From contig JASFUX010000001.1 of NCBI GenBank assembly GCA_050050115.1, positions 1-47,540 on the forward strand: a stretch of 47,540 nt of DNA, read 5' to 3'. The notes beneath the pieces were generated by a model. It did no database searches. It was not told the origin of the DNA and saw only the letters and a list, made by a program, of their open reading frames with translations. This stretch comes from JASFUX01 sp050050115 (GTDB lineage: Bacteria; Pseudomonadota; Alphaproteobacteria; Caulobacterales; Maricaulaceae). A program made the position numbers and the translations under genes. Of this stretch, positions 34,717 to 43,700 are shown one piece after another (the stretch's first letter is position 1; the number at the start of each line of letters is the position of its first letter).

Positions 34717-35744
34717 GACTTCGGCTTGCGCTGCGCGAGCTTTTCAAGCGCTACGGTCTCGCGGAAAAACTGCTTGATCGGCCGCGCCGGCGCGCCGGCC
34801 CATGCCTCCCCGGCCGGCACGTCGCGCATCACCAAGGTCGCTCCAGCGAGCCGGGCGCCCGCGCCGACGCGCACGTGATCGCTGATCCCCACCGATCCGC
34901 CGAGCATCGCGCCGTCCTCGATCACCGCGCTGCCGGAAATCCCGCAACATCCGGCGAGCACGCAATTGCTGCCGATGCTCACGTTGTGCGCGACCTGGAC
35001 GAGATTGTCGATTTTCGTCCGATCCCCGATCGTCGTGTCGGCGAGCATGCCGCGGTCGACCGTCGTGCCGGCGCCGATGGTGACTTCGTCGCCGATAAGC
35101 ACGCGCCCGAGATGCGGCAGATCGATCAGCCCGCCCTCGCCTTCGGTCATGCCGAAGCCCGCTTCGCCGATAACGGCGTTCGCGCGGATCATCGCGCGCG
35201 CGCCGATGCGACAGAACATGAGCGTCGCGCCGGGGCCGATGTCGCTATCGGGGCCGACCTCTACGCCGCCATAGATCACTGCGTTCGGCCCGACCCGGGT
35301 GCGATCCCCGATCCGCGCGCCGGCGGCGATCCGTGCACCAGGGGCGAGCTGCACGCCCTCACCAAGCTCGGCGCGGGGGTGCACGCCTGTCTCGCCGAAG
35401 TCGGCAAGCTTGGGCGACGCGAGCGCAGCGCAAGCGTGAGCGAAAGCCTCTTGCGGGCGTTCGCAGACGAGCCAATGCACGTTGGCAAGCTCGGCGTCGC
35501 TCGCGAGGGTGTTCGCGTCCTTCTGCGTTGCAAAGCAGGCCGTCAGCCGCGGCGACAGTGCCGCTCGATTGGTGCGCGCGCCGCCGACGAAGCTGACGTC
35601 TCCCGGCCCGCCCGCGTCAAACGAGGCGACGTTGGATATTTCCGGATTGTCAGCCTTCTCGTCGAGAAGCGAGGCGCCGGCGGCGCGCGCGAGATCCCGC
35701 AGGCCGATCGGCCCGTGCAGATCGTAAAACGCGCTGTCAACCAC
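34713..35744 (-). CDS. lpxD: UDP-3-O-acylglucosamine N-acyltransferase
   Basis: 343 aa from GTG 35744, which has CAGGAGCG at good spacing; the frame stays open upstream but without similarity. An N-terminal uridine-binding domain (about 1-100, with FVGGARTNRAAL) precedes left-handed beta-helix hexapeptide repeats (about 105-290; for example VHPRAELGEGVQLAPGARIA) and a C-terminal helix. The presumed catalytic His lies in DNLVQVAHNVSIG. It adds the second acyl chain in lipid A synthesis, after LpxA and LpxC. It overlaps lpxI by GTGA. Confidence 0.96.
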   Translation of the reverse strand: MVDSAFYDLHGPIGLRDLARAAGASLLDEKADNPEISNVASFDAGGPGDVSFVGGARTNRAALSPRLTACFATQKDANTLASDAELANVHWLVCERPQEAFAHACAALASPKLADFGETGVHPRAELGEGVQLAPGARIAAGARIGDRTRVGPNAVIYGGVEVGPDSDIGPGATLMFCRIGARAMIRANAVIGEAGFGMTEGEGGLIDLPHLGRVLIGDEVTIGAGTTVDRGMLADTTIGDRTKIDNLVQVAHNVSIGSNCVLAGCCGISGSAVIEDGAMLGGSVGISDHVRVGAGARLAGATLVMRDVPAGEAWAGAPARPIKQFFRETVALEKLAQRKPKS

Positions 35745-35784
35745 CGACGCCGCTCCTGACGCTGACGTCGTCCCCGGCGAACGA

Positions 35785-36372
35785 CTAGTCTCCGCTCGAC
35801 TCCTCGGCGACCGGCAGACGGATCCGTTCGACTTCAACGGTAGTCATCGTCGCATTGAGCTCGGCGATCACCGCTTCGGTGATGTCCGCATTCTCGCCGA
35901 CATAGACCACCATCGGCCGCTCGAGCAGCACGTCGCCGCCGCGCGCTTCGACAACGCTGTCGAGGACGTCGTTCAAGGCCTCGAGCACCGGCTCAAGCGC
36001 CTGGTTGCGCGTCGCGGCGAGCTCGCGCTCTTTGACCTGCTGGGACACCCCGAGCTCGACAAGCTGGTTTTGAATCTCGATCCGCCGCTGGTTGAGCGCT
36101 TCGTCGGCGATGATCTCTTCCTCGGTCTTGTCCTCGGTGTCGGTGTTGAAAGTTTCCACCTCGGCGCGCACCGCGGTCTCTTCGGTCTCCAACTCCGTGC
36201 CGATCTCCTCGGCGATCGCGGAAAGCTCGGTTTGGATGTGCTGGCCGACCGCGGATTCGCTCAGCACCCGGTCCATGTCGATCACGAGAACGGTCGTCGC
36301 CATGGCTCCGACCGGAGCGAAGATCGCAAGCAAACCAGCCGCCGCGCAAACGGATACAATGCGTCGCAACAT
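35785..36372 (-). CDS. OmpH/Skp-like periplasmic chaperone
   Basis: 195 aa. Signal peptide (MLRRIVSVCAAAGLLAIFAP, cleavage near 25), then the strand TTVLVIDMDRVLSESAVGQH typical of OmpH/Skp. A long, very acidic helical coiled coil (about 45-140) leads to a C-terminal strand. It should trimerise and hold unfolded outer-membrane proteins for BamA. ATG 36372 has AGGTGGGA 6 nt upstream; a GTG four codons earlier is possible. The order bamA-skp-lpxD is conserved across proteobacteria. The Glu/Thr richness is higher than in E. coli Skp, which is basic. Confidence 0.88.
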   Translation of the reverse strand: MLRRIVSVCAAAGLLAIFAPVGAMATTVLVIDMDRVLSESAVGQHIQTELSAIAEEIGTELETEETAVRAEVETFNTDTEDKTEEEIIADEALNQRRIEIQNQLVELGVSQQVKERELAATRNQALEPVLEALNDVLDSVVEARGGDVLLERPMVVYVGENADITEAVIAELNATMTTVEVERIRLPVAEESSGD

Positions 36373-36388
36373 GATGTGTCCCACCTGT

Positions 36389-38746
36389 CTAGAAAGTTGT
36401 TGTTGTACTGAACCGGAACGTTTCCGTCCTGTCGTACTCCTCGGCCGCCAGCACTTCGGAGAAGTCGAACCGAATAGGCCCGAACGGCGATCTCCAGAAG
36501 ATCGAAACGCCCGCGGACGCTCTCAATGAAAGATCGTCACGAATGTCCAGCCCGGAGGCCGCCAATGAGTCGTCATCGTCCAATACGCCAAGATAGCCGA
36601 AATCGCTGAACAAGCTGCCGCGGATTCCATATTGCTCGGGCAGGCCCAGCGGGAAGGCAAGCTCTGCGGTCCCGATGGCGAAAAATTGACCGCCCAGCGC
36701 GTCGCCTGAAATAAGCGAGCCGTCCGACTGTTCTTGGACCACGCGCGGGCCCATGCCGGCGGTCTCGAACCCGCGGAAAGACTGACCGCCCTTGAAGAAT
36801 CGGTCGTTGATCCGGACCTCGTCCCCGCCCCAGGGCGCGATGTAGCCCCCGGACATGCTCAAGCTCGCGACCAGCTGCGGCGAAAAGATCGAGCGGTAAG
36901 CCGTTCCGTCGAACTCTGAGCTCAAGAACTTCACGTCCCCGCCCAAGCCGGCGAACTCCTGCTGCACTGACGCGACGAAGCCGCGCGTAGGCTGGAACGG
37001 ATCGTCGCGGCGATCCCAGCTCAAGGCGAACTGCGCGATCGAGGACATCCGCTCGCCCGACTGCAGCGCGATCGGGCTGGAGGCGCCGGCGAAGGTCTGC
37101 ACGTCGTCGAGCCTCAGCGTATAGCTCAGCCGCAGACTCGCTCGCTCGGTCACGGGGAAGCCGAAGTTGAGGCTCGCGCCGGTCGAGCGCGTCTCGAACG
37201 AGGCTTCGCTCAAGAAATCCTGGCGCGTGTTGAAGATGTCGAAGCCCGCGGCGATGTTGCGCCCGAGGAACCGGGGCTCGGTGAAGCGGATGTCGACGAT
37301 CTGCCGCCGCTGGCTCGCCGAGATCCTGAAGCGCAGGAACTGGCCGCGGCCGCGCAAGTTCCGCTCGGTGATGGACAAGTCCACCAGGAAGGCGTCGACG
37401 GATGAGAAGCCCGCGCCGAAGTTGAGCTCGCCCGTCGGCTGCTCGGTGACCTGGACCTGCATGATCGCCCGGTCCGGTTGAGAGCCGGGTAGCGATGCGA
37501 TCTCGACCTCTTCGAAGAAGCCCAGCGAGCGGACGCGCTGGCGCGAGCGCTCCTCGAGCACGCGGTTGAAGGCGTCGCCTTCAACGAGCTGCACCTCGCG
37601 GCGGATCACGTGATCAAGCGTCCGGGTGTTGCCCACCACGTCGATCCGCTCGATGTAGACGCGCGGGCCCTCCACGATCGTGAAGACGAACGAGACCGTG
37701 CGCGTTTCGCGGTCGACGACGCGCTGGCGCTGGATGTTGACGAAGGCGTAGCCCGCCGCGCCCGCCGCGAACGTCAGAGCGTCCTCGGCGTCGGTGATCC
37801 GGCTCTGCTCGTAGAGCTGGCCGGTCCTGAGCGGCACCAACGCTTCGAGCGCATCCTCGTCGAGCACCTCGATTTCGGAGACGACCTCGATGTCGCCGAA
37901 GCTGTACACCTCGCCTTCGTCGACCACGTAGGTGATGAAGAAGTCTTCCTGATCGGGCGTCAGCTCGGCGACCGCGGAAACGACGCGGAAGTCCGCATAA
38001 CCGCGGTCAGTATAGAACTCGCGCAGAAGCTCGCGGTCATACTCGAGCCGCGCCGGGTCGTAGTTGTCGTTCGAAGAGAAGAAGCGCCAGAACCGGGATT
38101 CGCGGGTGACGACCTCGCCGCGCAGCCGACGATCGGAGAAGGCCTCGTTGCCGATGAAGTTGATCCGCCGCACGCCCGTGAGCGGTCCTTCGGTGATCTC
38201 AAAGACGAGGTCGATCCGGTTTTGCGGCTGCTCGACGACCCGCGGCGTGATTTGCGCCGCGAAGCGGCCTGACTGCCGGTAGACCTCGATCATCCGCTGG
38301 ACATCGGCCTGCACGCGCGCGCGGGTGAAGATCGCGCGCGGCTGCGCCTGGATCTCTTCAGACAGCTTTTCATCGTCGATCGCGCGGTTCCCCTCGAACG
38401 TCACGCGGTTGATGATCGGATTTTCGACGACGCGAATGACCAGGAGATTGCCGCGCCGCTCGGGCACGATGTCGGCGAACAGGCCAGTATCGAACAGCAC
38501 CTCCATCGAGGTGTTGATCTGGGCGGGGTCGAACGGCATGCCCGCGGCGACGGTGAGGTAGGAGAGCACGGTCTGGCTCTCGATCCGCTGATTGCCCTCG
38601 ACCAGGATCCCCTGGATGATGTCGCCGCTGCGCTGCTGCGCCTCTACGGCCGGGGCGCCGACGAACGCCATGGCGACAAGCGCGGCGCAAACCGCAACTT
38701 GCGCGCGCCTCACGAGGCGTCGGAGCAGATCACCCACAAAGGTCAT
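36389..38746 (-). CDS. bamA: Outer membrane protein assembly factor BamA
   Basis: 785 aa. Signal peptide at 1-36 (ending PAVEAQ). Five POTRA domains span about 40-430, each with patterns such as IQGILVEGNQRIE and RRINFIGNEAFSDRRLRGEV. A 16-strand Omp85 barrel runs from about 440 to 785, with FKGGQSFRGFETAGMGPRV (the loop 6 [VI]RG[FY]-like motif) and a C-terminal Phe typical of outer-membrane barrels. It folds other barrel proteins into the outer membrane. rseP upstream and skp downstream are the usual neighbours. Confidence 0.98.
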   Translation of the reverse strand: MTFVGDLLRRLVRRAQVAVCAALVAMAFVGAPAVEAQQRSGDIIQGILVEGNQRIESQTVLSYLTVAAGMPFDPAQINTSMEVLFDTGLFADIVPERRGNLLVIRVVENPIINRVTFEGNRAIDDEKLSEEIQAQPRAIFTRARVQADVQRMIEVYRQSGRFAAQITPRVVEQPQNRIDLVFEITEGPLTGVRRINFIGNEAFSDRRLRGEVVTRESRFWRFFSSNDNYDPARLEYDRELLREFYTDRGYADFRVVSAVAELTPDQEDFFITYVVDEGEVYSFGDIEVVSEIEVLDEDALEALVPLRTGQLYEQSRITDAEDALTFAAGAAGYAFVNIQRQRVVDRETRTVSFVFTIVEGPRVYIERIDVVGNTRTLDHVIRREVQLVEGDAFNRVLEERSRQRVRSLGFFEEVEIASLPGSQPDRAIMQVQVTEQPTGELNFGAGFSSVDAFLVDLSITERNLRGRGQFLRFRISASQRRQIVDIRFTEPRFLGRNIAAGFDIFNTRQDFLSEASFETRSTGASLNFGFPVTERASLRLSYTLRLDDVQTFAGASSPIALQSGERMSSIAQFALSWDRRDDPFQPTRGFVASVQQEFAGLGGDVKFLSSEFDGTAYRSIFSPQLVASLSMSGGYIAPWGGDEVRINDRFFKGGQSFRGFETAGMGPRVVQEQSDGSLISGDALGGQFFAIGTAELAFPLGLPEQYGIRGSLFSDFGYLGVLDDDDSLAASGLDIRDDLSLRASAGVSIFWRSPFGPIRFDFSEVLAAEEYDRTETFRFSTTTTF

Positions 38747-38767
38747 GTCGGACCGTCCCCAAGCTGG

Positions 38768-38789
38768 CCAGCCTTGTTGTTTCGGCTGG
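38768..38789 (-). other. Stem-loop between rseP and bamA
   Basis: CCAGCC (38768-38773) and GGCTGG (38784-38789) form a 6-bp perfect stem with a 10-nt loop in the 45-nt gap between the two genes. There is no T-run, so it is not a Rho-independent terminator. It could modulate transcript stability or uncouple expression of the two membrane proteins. Confidence 0.4.
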
Positions 38790-38791
38790 GA

Positions 38792-40261
38792 TCACGACAG
38801 CAACTGCCCGATCGTCTCAAACACGCGCAGGTACTTCAGATCGTTCCAAAAGGCGAAGACCATCAAGCCCATAACCATCGCCAGACCGATCCGAAATCCC
38901 CACTCCTGAGCCCCCTCGCCCAGCGGCCGGCCCGCGACCGCCTCGTATGCGTAGTACACAAGATGTCCCCCGTCGAGAACGGGAATGGGCAGAAGGTTGA
39001 TTAGTCCAATGGCCACCGAGAGCGCGCCGGCCAGCAGAACCAATTGAAACAAGGCGCTGCTTGCGCCAGCAAGGGGATCGCCGTCCGCGCTGCTCCAGGC
39101 GGTTGCGGCGATATTTCCCGCGGTGTTGGCCATGCGCAACGGGCCGCCGAGCTCGGCGCCGGATTCCTTGCCCTGGAAGATGCGCCCGACGTAGCGCGCC
39201 GGCAGCACTGCGGCGCGCCAGGTCCAGGCCGCGCCCTGCTTCACGGCGCCGATCGGACCGTATCGATCGACCAAAATCGTCGCATCAGCGTCGCCACGCC
39301 ACCCCAGATAGGGGTAGCTGTCAGGCTCGCCCGGCAGGGGGTCGCTGATGGGGCGCAGCTCGATGTCGGCGATCAGTTCGACGCGCCGTCCGTCGCGTTC
39401 GACGGTGAACGTCGCAGCGCCCGCCCCGGCGTCCTCCAGATAGCGTTGCAGCTCGATGAAGTAATCGATCGCTTGACCGTCGACCGAAACGATGCGGTCG
39501 CCACGCTCGAAGCCGGCCGCGGCGGCGGGGGAGCCGGACGCGGACTCGCCCAGGATCGTCGGCACGCCCGGTGCGAGGCCGATATAGCCGAGCGAGGTTT
39601 CCCCACCGAAGCCGTCGGCTCGGGTTTCGCGGCCGACGGTGACGCCGAGGTCAATGCTGCTTCCGCCGCGCTCGACGGTGAAGACCGCTTCTTCGCCGGC
39701 GGCGAGCGCTGCGAACTCGCGCACGTCGGACAAGAAGCGGATCGGGCGCGCGTTGATGTGGGTGATCAGGTCGCCCTTCTCGAAGCCCGCCGTCTCGGCC
39801 GGAGTGTCCTCGACGACCGCGCCGACGATCGGCGCAAAGCCGCGCTCGCCGACGAAGCCGATCGCCACCGTGAAGATCGCCAGCGCAAGCACGAAGTTCG
39901 CGACCGGTCCGGCCGCGGCGATGATCGCGCGCTGCCAGACGGGCTTGAAGTGATAGCAGCCCGCCACCGCCTCTGCTCCGTGCTCGGCCTCGATCTTGGC
40001 CTTGAGCGCCTTGAGCTGCTCCGTGTCGGGATTGCTCGCTGCAGACGCGTCGCCGAAGAAGCGGACGTAGCCGCCGAGAGGTATCGCGGCGAGCCGCCAG
40101 ACCGTGCCGGACCTGCTCTGCGTCGACCAGAGAGTCTTGCCGAAGCCGAGGGAGAAGGTCTCGACCTTCACCCCGCAGGCGCGACCCGCCCAATAGTGTC
40201 CAAGCTCGTGAAACGTCACGACGATGGAGAACACAAAAAGGAAGGCGAGGATCGTCACCAT
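38792..40261 (-). CDS. rseP: RIP metalloprotease RseP (site-2 protease family)
   Basis: 489 aa. Zinc motif HELGH (His18, Glu19, His22) in the first membrane helix; the second metal ligand region LLPIPVLDGG lies near residue 435, and four membrane segments are expected. Two PDZ domains are in the periplasmic insert: one around GAVVEDTPAETAGFEKGDLITH (about 130-210) and one around GSPAAAAGFERGDRIVSVDG (about 225-310). It cleaves membrane-bound anti-sigma factors and leftover signal peptides. The cluster dxr-rseP-bamA is widely conserved. Confidence 0.96.
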   Translation of the reverse strand: MVTILAFLFVFSIVVTFHELGHYWAGRACGVKVETFSLGFGKTLWSTQSRSGTVWRLAAIPLGGYVRFFGDASAASNPDTEQLKALKAKIEAEHGAEAVAGCYHFKPVWQRAIIAAAGPVANFVLALAIFTVAIGFVGERGFAPIVGAVVEDTPAETAGFEKGDLITHINARPIRFLSDVREFAALAAGEEAVFTVERGGSSIDLGVTVGRETRADGFGGETSLGYIGLAPGVPTILGESASGSPAAAAGFERGDRIVSVDGQAIDYFIELQRYLEDAGAGAATFTVERDGRRVELIADIELRPISDPLPGEPDSYPYLGWRGDADATILVDRYGPIGAVKQGAAWTWRAAVLPARYVGRIFQGKESGAELGGPLRMANTAGNIAATAWSSADGDPLAGASSALFQLVLLAGALSVAIGLINLLPIPVLDGGHLVYYAYEAVAGRPLGEGAQEWGFRIGLAMVMGLMVFAFWNDLKYLRVFETIGQLLS

Positions 40262-40309
40262 GCTCGCATCAACTCATCGTCCCTCAAGGAGGTTTTCACG
40301 CCGAAGATC

Positions 40310-41545
40310 TCACGCCGCCAGAGCGTCAGCTTCATGTTCCGCCCACCGGCGGGCGGCCGCGTCGAGCGCCAGCCGATCGTCCAAGCTCGCCCCGCCCGCG
40401 TCGCGAGGCTCCGCCTCAGAATCACAGCTCTCAAGCACGCTCTCCACCACGCGGGAAATATCGAGGAAGCCTATCTGACGGTCAAGAAACCGAGACACGG
40501 CGACCTCATTGGCCGCGTTCAGGGCCGCCGGCGCGTTCCCGCCCGCCGCTAGCGCCTGGCGGGCCAGCTTGAGGCAGTAAAACGCCTCTTCATCGGGCGG
40601 TTCGAAGGTCAGGGTGCCGATCGCGGCGAGGTCGAGCCGTTCGGCCCCGCTCTCCATCCGGTCCGGCCAAGCGAGCGCATGGGCGATCGGCACCCGCATG
40701 TCGGGCGAAGCGAGCTGGGCGAGGACGGAGCCGTCGACGTAGGAGACGAGGCTGTGGACGATCGACTGGGGATGGACCAGCACGTCGAGCTGCGCGGCCG
40801 GCATCTCGAACAGATGATGCGCCTCGATCAGCTCGAGGCCTTTGTTCATCATCGTTGCGCTGTCTACGGAGATCTTCGCGCCCATCGACCAGACGGGATG
40901 ATTGACGGCCATCTCCGGCGTGACGGCGCGCATCTCTTCCAGGCTCCAGCCGCGGAACGGACCGCCCGAGGCGGTCAGGGTGAGCTTCTCCACCCGATGC
41001 GGACGTTCGCTCTCGAGCACTTGGAAGATCGCGTTGTGCTCGCTGTCGACCGGCAACAGCGCGCCTCCACCGGCGCGCGCGGCCTGCATCAGGATGTCGC
41101 CGGCGCAGACGAGCGCTTCTTTGTTGGCGAGCGCGACCTCGGCGCCGCGCTTCGCCCCCGCGATGGTCGGCGCCAAGCCGGCCGCGCCGACGATGGCCGC
41201 CATCACCCAGTCGGAAGGACGCTGCGCGGCTTCGATCACCGCCTCGGCGCCGGCGGCGGTTTGGGTGCTCGTTCCGGCGAGCGCGGACTTGAGCGCGTCG
41301 TGCTTGGCTGGATCGGCGATCACCGCAAGGTCCGCACGGAAAGTTCGCGCCAGCGCGGCGAGCTCGTCGACGTTCGAATGCGCCGTCAGCGCGGCGATCG
41401 GACAAGCGTCCGGACCATGCGCGGCGCGCACGCGCGCAACGAGATCGAGCGTCGCGCGTCCGACCGAGCCGGTCGCGCCGAGTACGGCGACGCGTTTTTC
41501 AGCCACCGCCGGCTTTGAGGCGATCTCCGCATCCATCAGGGCCAT
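40310..41545 (-). CDS. dxr: 1-deoxy-D-xylulose 5-phosphate reductoisomerase
   Basis: 411 aa. It makes 2-C-methyl-D-erythritol 4-phosphate, the committed step of the MEP isoprenoid pathway, which feeds UppS nearby. The NADPH motif VAVLGATGSVGRATLDLV is followed by VALANKEALVCAG, LLPVDSEHNAIFQ, LTASGGPFRGW and MGAKISVDSATMMNKGLELIEA, the metal and substrate region. The ATG overlaps the end of cdsA (10 nt), with GGGGAAAG 7 nt before; a second ATG three codons in is possible. Confidence 0.97.
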   Translation of the reverse strand: MALMDAEIASKPAVAEKRVAVLGATGSVGRATLDLVARVRAAHGPDACPIAALTAHSNVDELAALARTFRADLAVIADPAKHDALKSALAGTSTQTAAGAEAVIEAAQRPSDWVMAAIVGAAGLAPTIAGAKRGAEVALANKEALVCAGDILMQAARAGGGALLPVDSEHNAIFQVLESERPHRVEKLTLTASGGPFRGWSLEEMRAVTPEMAVNHPVWSMGAKISVDSATMMNKGLELIEAHHLFEMPAAQLDVLVHPQSIVHSLVSYVDGSVLAQLASPDMRVPIAHALAWPDRMESGAERLDLAAIGTLTFEPPDEEAFYCLKLARQALAAGGNAPAALNAANEVAVSRFLDRQIGFLDISRVVESVLESCDSEAEPRDAGGASLDDRLALDAAARRWAEHEADALAA

Positions 41546-42393
41546 ATCAGCACTTTCCCCGCGTGCAAGACAGCCGCGACCATCAGGCCGTCCACGCGAT
41601 CAAGCAGCCCGCCATGCCCTGGTATGAGCGCGCCGGCGTCCTTCACGCCGTACCGCCGTTTGAGCCAGGATTCGAGCAGATCCCCGCAAAGCGCACCGAC
41701 GCCCAGCACAGCGGCGCCAAGCGCCTTGGCTGCAAGGCCCGTCCAGCCGAAGCCGCTGGCTAGAAGCCCGCCGACCACGCCAGCCAGCAGCGCGCCCGCG
41801 ACGAGACCGGCCCAAGTCTTCTTCGGCGAGATCTTGGGCGCCAACAGCCGTCCGCCGATGAGCACGCCCGCCGCGAACGCTCCGGTGTCCGCCGCCCAGA
41901 CGCAGGCGAAGAGATAGGTGACGCGTTCGGCGCCGTCAGCGTTCAAACGCAACCAGACCAGGGCCACGCAAGGCGCGGTCACATAGATCACGCCGAGCGC
42001 GGCGGACACCGCCGGACCAAATCCACCGCCCCGCCGGCCGCGCTCGACGGCGGACGCGAGCGCGGCGAGCGTCATCCACAGCCACGCCGCGGGCATCTGC
42101 TGCGCCGCTGCGGCGATCGTCGCGCCAGCCGCGCCGGCCGCGGCCAAGGCGAACGCCTGATCGCCGCCGTCCGCGTCCGACATCCGCGTCCATTCGCGCG
42201 CCAGGATCACCGCGGCGGCCGCGATGAAGCCCGAGAACGCCGCGCCGCCAATCCAGGCCGCCGCCAGCGCGGCCGGCGCGAGCACGAGGGAGGATGCGAT
42301 GCGCGCGCGAAGCTTCAGTGCGCCGGCGTCATCGCCGGAGCCTGTCGGTTCGTTTGCGGAAATCGGGCCTACCGCCTCGTCCTCAGTCGACAT
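41536..42393 (-). CDS. cdsA: Phosphatidate cytidylyltransferase
   Basis: 285 aa integral membrane enzyme making CDP-diacylglycerol from phosphatidate and CTP (from PyrG). About seven to eight hydrophobic segments from residue 35 onward. The signature region near the C-terminus is intact: SWLKRRYGVKDAGALIPGHG followed by LLDRVDGLM; KISPKKTWAGL and DTGAFAAG also match. ATG 42393 is chosen over an upstream TTG; it overlaps the uppS 3' end by 11 nt. Confidence 0.95.
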   Translation of the reverse strand: MSTEDEAVGPISANEPTGSGDDAGALKLRARIASSLVLAPAALAAAWIGGAAFSGFIAAAAVILAREWTRMSDADGGDQAFALAAAGAAGATIAAAAQQMPAAWLWMTLAALASAVERGRRGGGFGPAVSAALGVIYVTAPCVALVWLRLNADGAERVTYLFACVWAADTGAFAAGVLIGGRLLAPKISPKKTWAGLVAGALLAGVVGGLLASGFGWTGLAAKALGAAVLGVGALCGDLLESWLKRRYGVKDAGALIPGHGGLLDRVDGLMVAAVLHAGKVLIWP

Positions 42394-43120
42394 TGGCGGC
42401 CGCAACGCGTCCGAACCGCCGGTCGCGCCCCTGATACTCGTCGAGAGCGGCCTCGAGCGCAGCGCGATCGAACTCCGGCCAAAGAACGTCCGTGAAGACG
42501 TACTCGGCGTAGGCGGACTGGAACAGAAGGAAGTTCGAGATCCGCTTCTCCCCGCTCGTCCGGATCAGCAGATCGACATCCGGCATCTCCGGCACGTCGA
42601 GGCTTTGGGAGAATTTCTCCGCGTCGATGTCCTCAGGCCGGATCGCGCCGGAAGCGACCTCGCTCGCCAGCCGCCGGGCCGCGCGCGCGATCTCGTCGCG
42701 CCCGCCGTAGTTGAACGCAATGGTCAGGTTGAACCGATCATTGTCCGCTGTCTGAGATTCGGCTCGCTCGATGATGTCCGCAAGCTCGCGGCTCAAGTTG
42801 TCGCGGTCGCCGGCGATGCGGATGCGCACCCCTTCGCGCCGCAGCCGCTCGAGGTCGGCGTCGACGAAGCGGCGCAAAAGGTCGAGGAGGTCGCTCACCT
42901 CGTCTGCCGGGCGATCCCAGTTCTCGGTCGAAAAGCCGAACAGCGTCAGCCATTGCACGCCAAGCTCGCCCGCCGCGCGGACGGTGCGGCGCACCGCTTC
43001 GACGCCTTCGCGATGGCCGAAAGCGCGCGGCCGGCCGCGCGCGCGCGCCCAGCGCCCGTTGCCGTCCATGATGATGGCGACATGGCGAGGGCGGTTTTCT
43101 GGGCTCAATGAATGCGACAT
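42383..43120 (-). CDS. uppS: Undecaprenyl diphosphate synthase (isoprenyl transferase)
   Basis: 245 aa cis-prenyltransferase producing the lipid carrier for peptidoglycan and other glycans. The motif HVAIIMDGNGRWAR has the catalytic Asp19; GHREGVEAVRRTV, TLFGFSTENWDRP, LTIAFNYGGRDEI and the C-terminal signature DLLIRTSGEKRISNFLLFQS are all complete. It follows frr after 16 nt and overlaps cdsA. Confidence 0.97.
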   Translation of the reverse strand: MSHSLSPENRPRHVAIIMDGNGRWARARGRPRAFGHREGVEAVRRTVRAAGELGVQWLTLFGFSTENWDRPADEVSDLLDLLRRFVDADLERLRREGVRIRIAGDRDNLSRELADIIERAESQTADNDRFNLTIAFNYGGRDEIARAARRLASEVASGAIRPEDIDAEKFSQSLDVPEMPDVDLLIRTSGEKRISNFLLFQSAYAEYVFTDVLWPEFDRAALEAALDEYQGRDRRFGRVAAANVD

Positions 43121-43136
43121 GAGGTCCGGCGCGGGG

Positions 43137-43700
43137 TCAGACCTGCATGATCTCCTGTTCCTTGGCTTTCAGCAATCCGTCGATCTCGGCGATGGCGCCG
43201 TCGGTCGCGGATTGGACGTCATCCGAATGCGCCTTGTGCTCGTCTTCGGAGATGTCGTGGTCCTTCTCGGCGCGCTTTAAGGCTTCCATGCCGTCTCGGC
43301 GCACGTTGCGCACCGCGACGCGCGCGCTCTCGGCGTATTTGCCGGCAAGCTTGGCGAGCTCGGCGCGGCGTTCCTCGTTGAGCATCGGGATCGGAATGCG
43401 AAGCGCCTGTCCGTCCACCACCGGATTGAGGCCGAGGCCAGAGTTGCGGATCGCCTTGTCGACCGCGCCGACGAGCGACTTGTCCCAGACCTGCACCGAG
43501 ACCATGCGCGCGTCAGGCGTCGAGATGGTGGCGACCTGGTTGATCGGCGTTTTCTGGCCGTAGGCTTCGACCTGCACCGGATCGAGCAGCTGGGTCGACG
43601 CGCGGCCCGTGCGCAACCCGGCGAACTCGTGCTTGAGGCTGCCGATCGCGCCTTCCATCCGGCGCTTAATGTCGGCGAGATCGTATTCTCCGTCGCTCAT
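43137..43700 (-). CDS. frr: Ribosome recycling factor
   Basis: 187 aa. It releases mRNA and tRNA from post-termination ribosomes together with EF-G. MEGAIGSLKHEFAGLRTGRA, QVATISTPDARMVSVQVWD and AIRNSGLGLNPVVDGQALRI are typical. The ATG overlaps the pyrH stop (ATGA), which decides it over an in-frame upstream start; pyrH-frr-uppS is a conserved order. Confidence 0.97.
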   Translation of the reverse strand: MSDGEYDLADIKRRMEGAIGSLKHEFAGLRTGRASTQLLDPVQVEAYGQKTPINQVATISTPDARMVSVQVWDKSLVGAVDKAIRNSGLGLNPVVDGQALRIPIPMLNEERRAELAKLAGKYAESARVAVRNVRRDGMEALKRAEKDHDISEDEHKAHSDDVQSATDGAIAEIDGLLKAKEQEIMQV

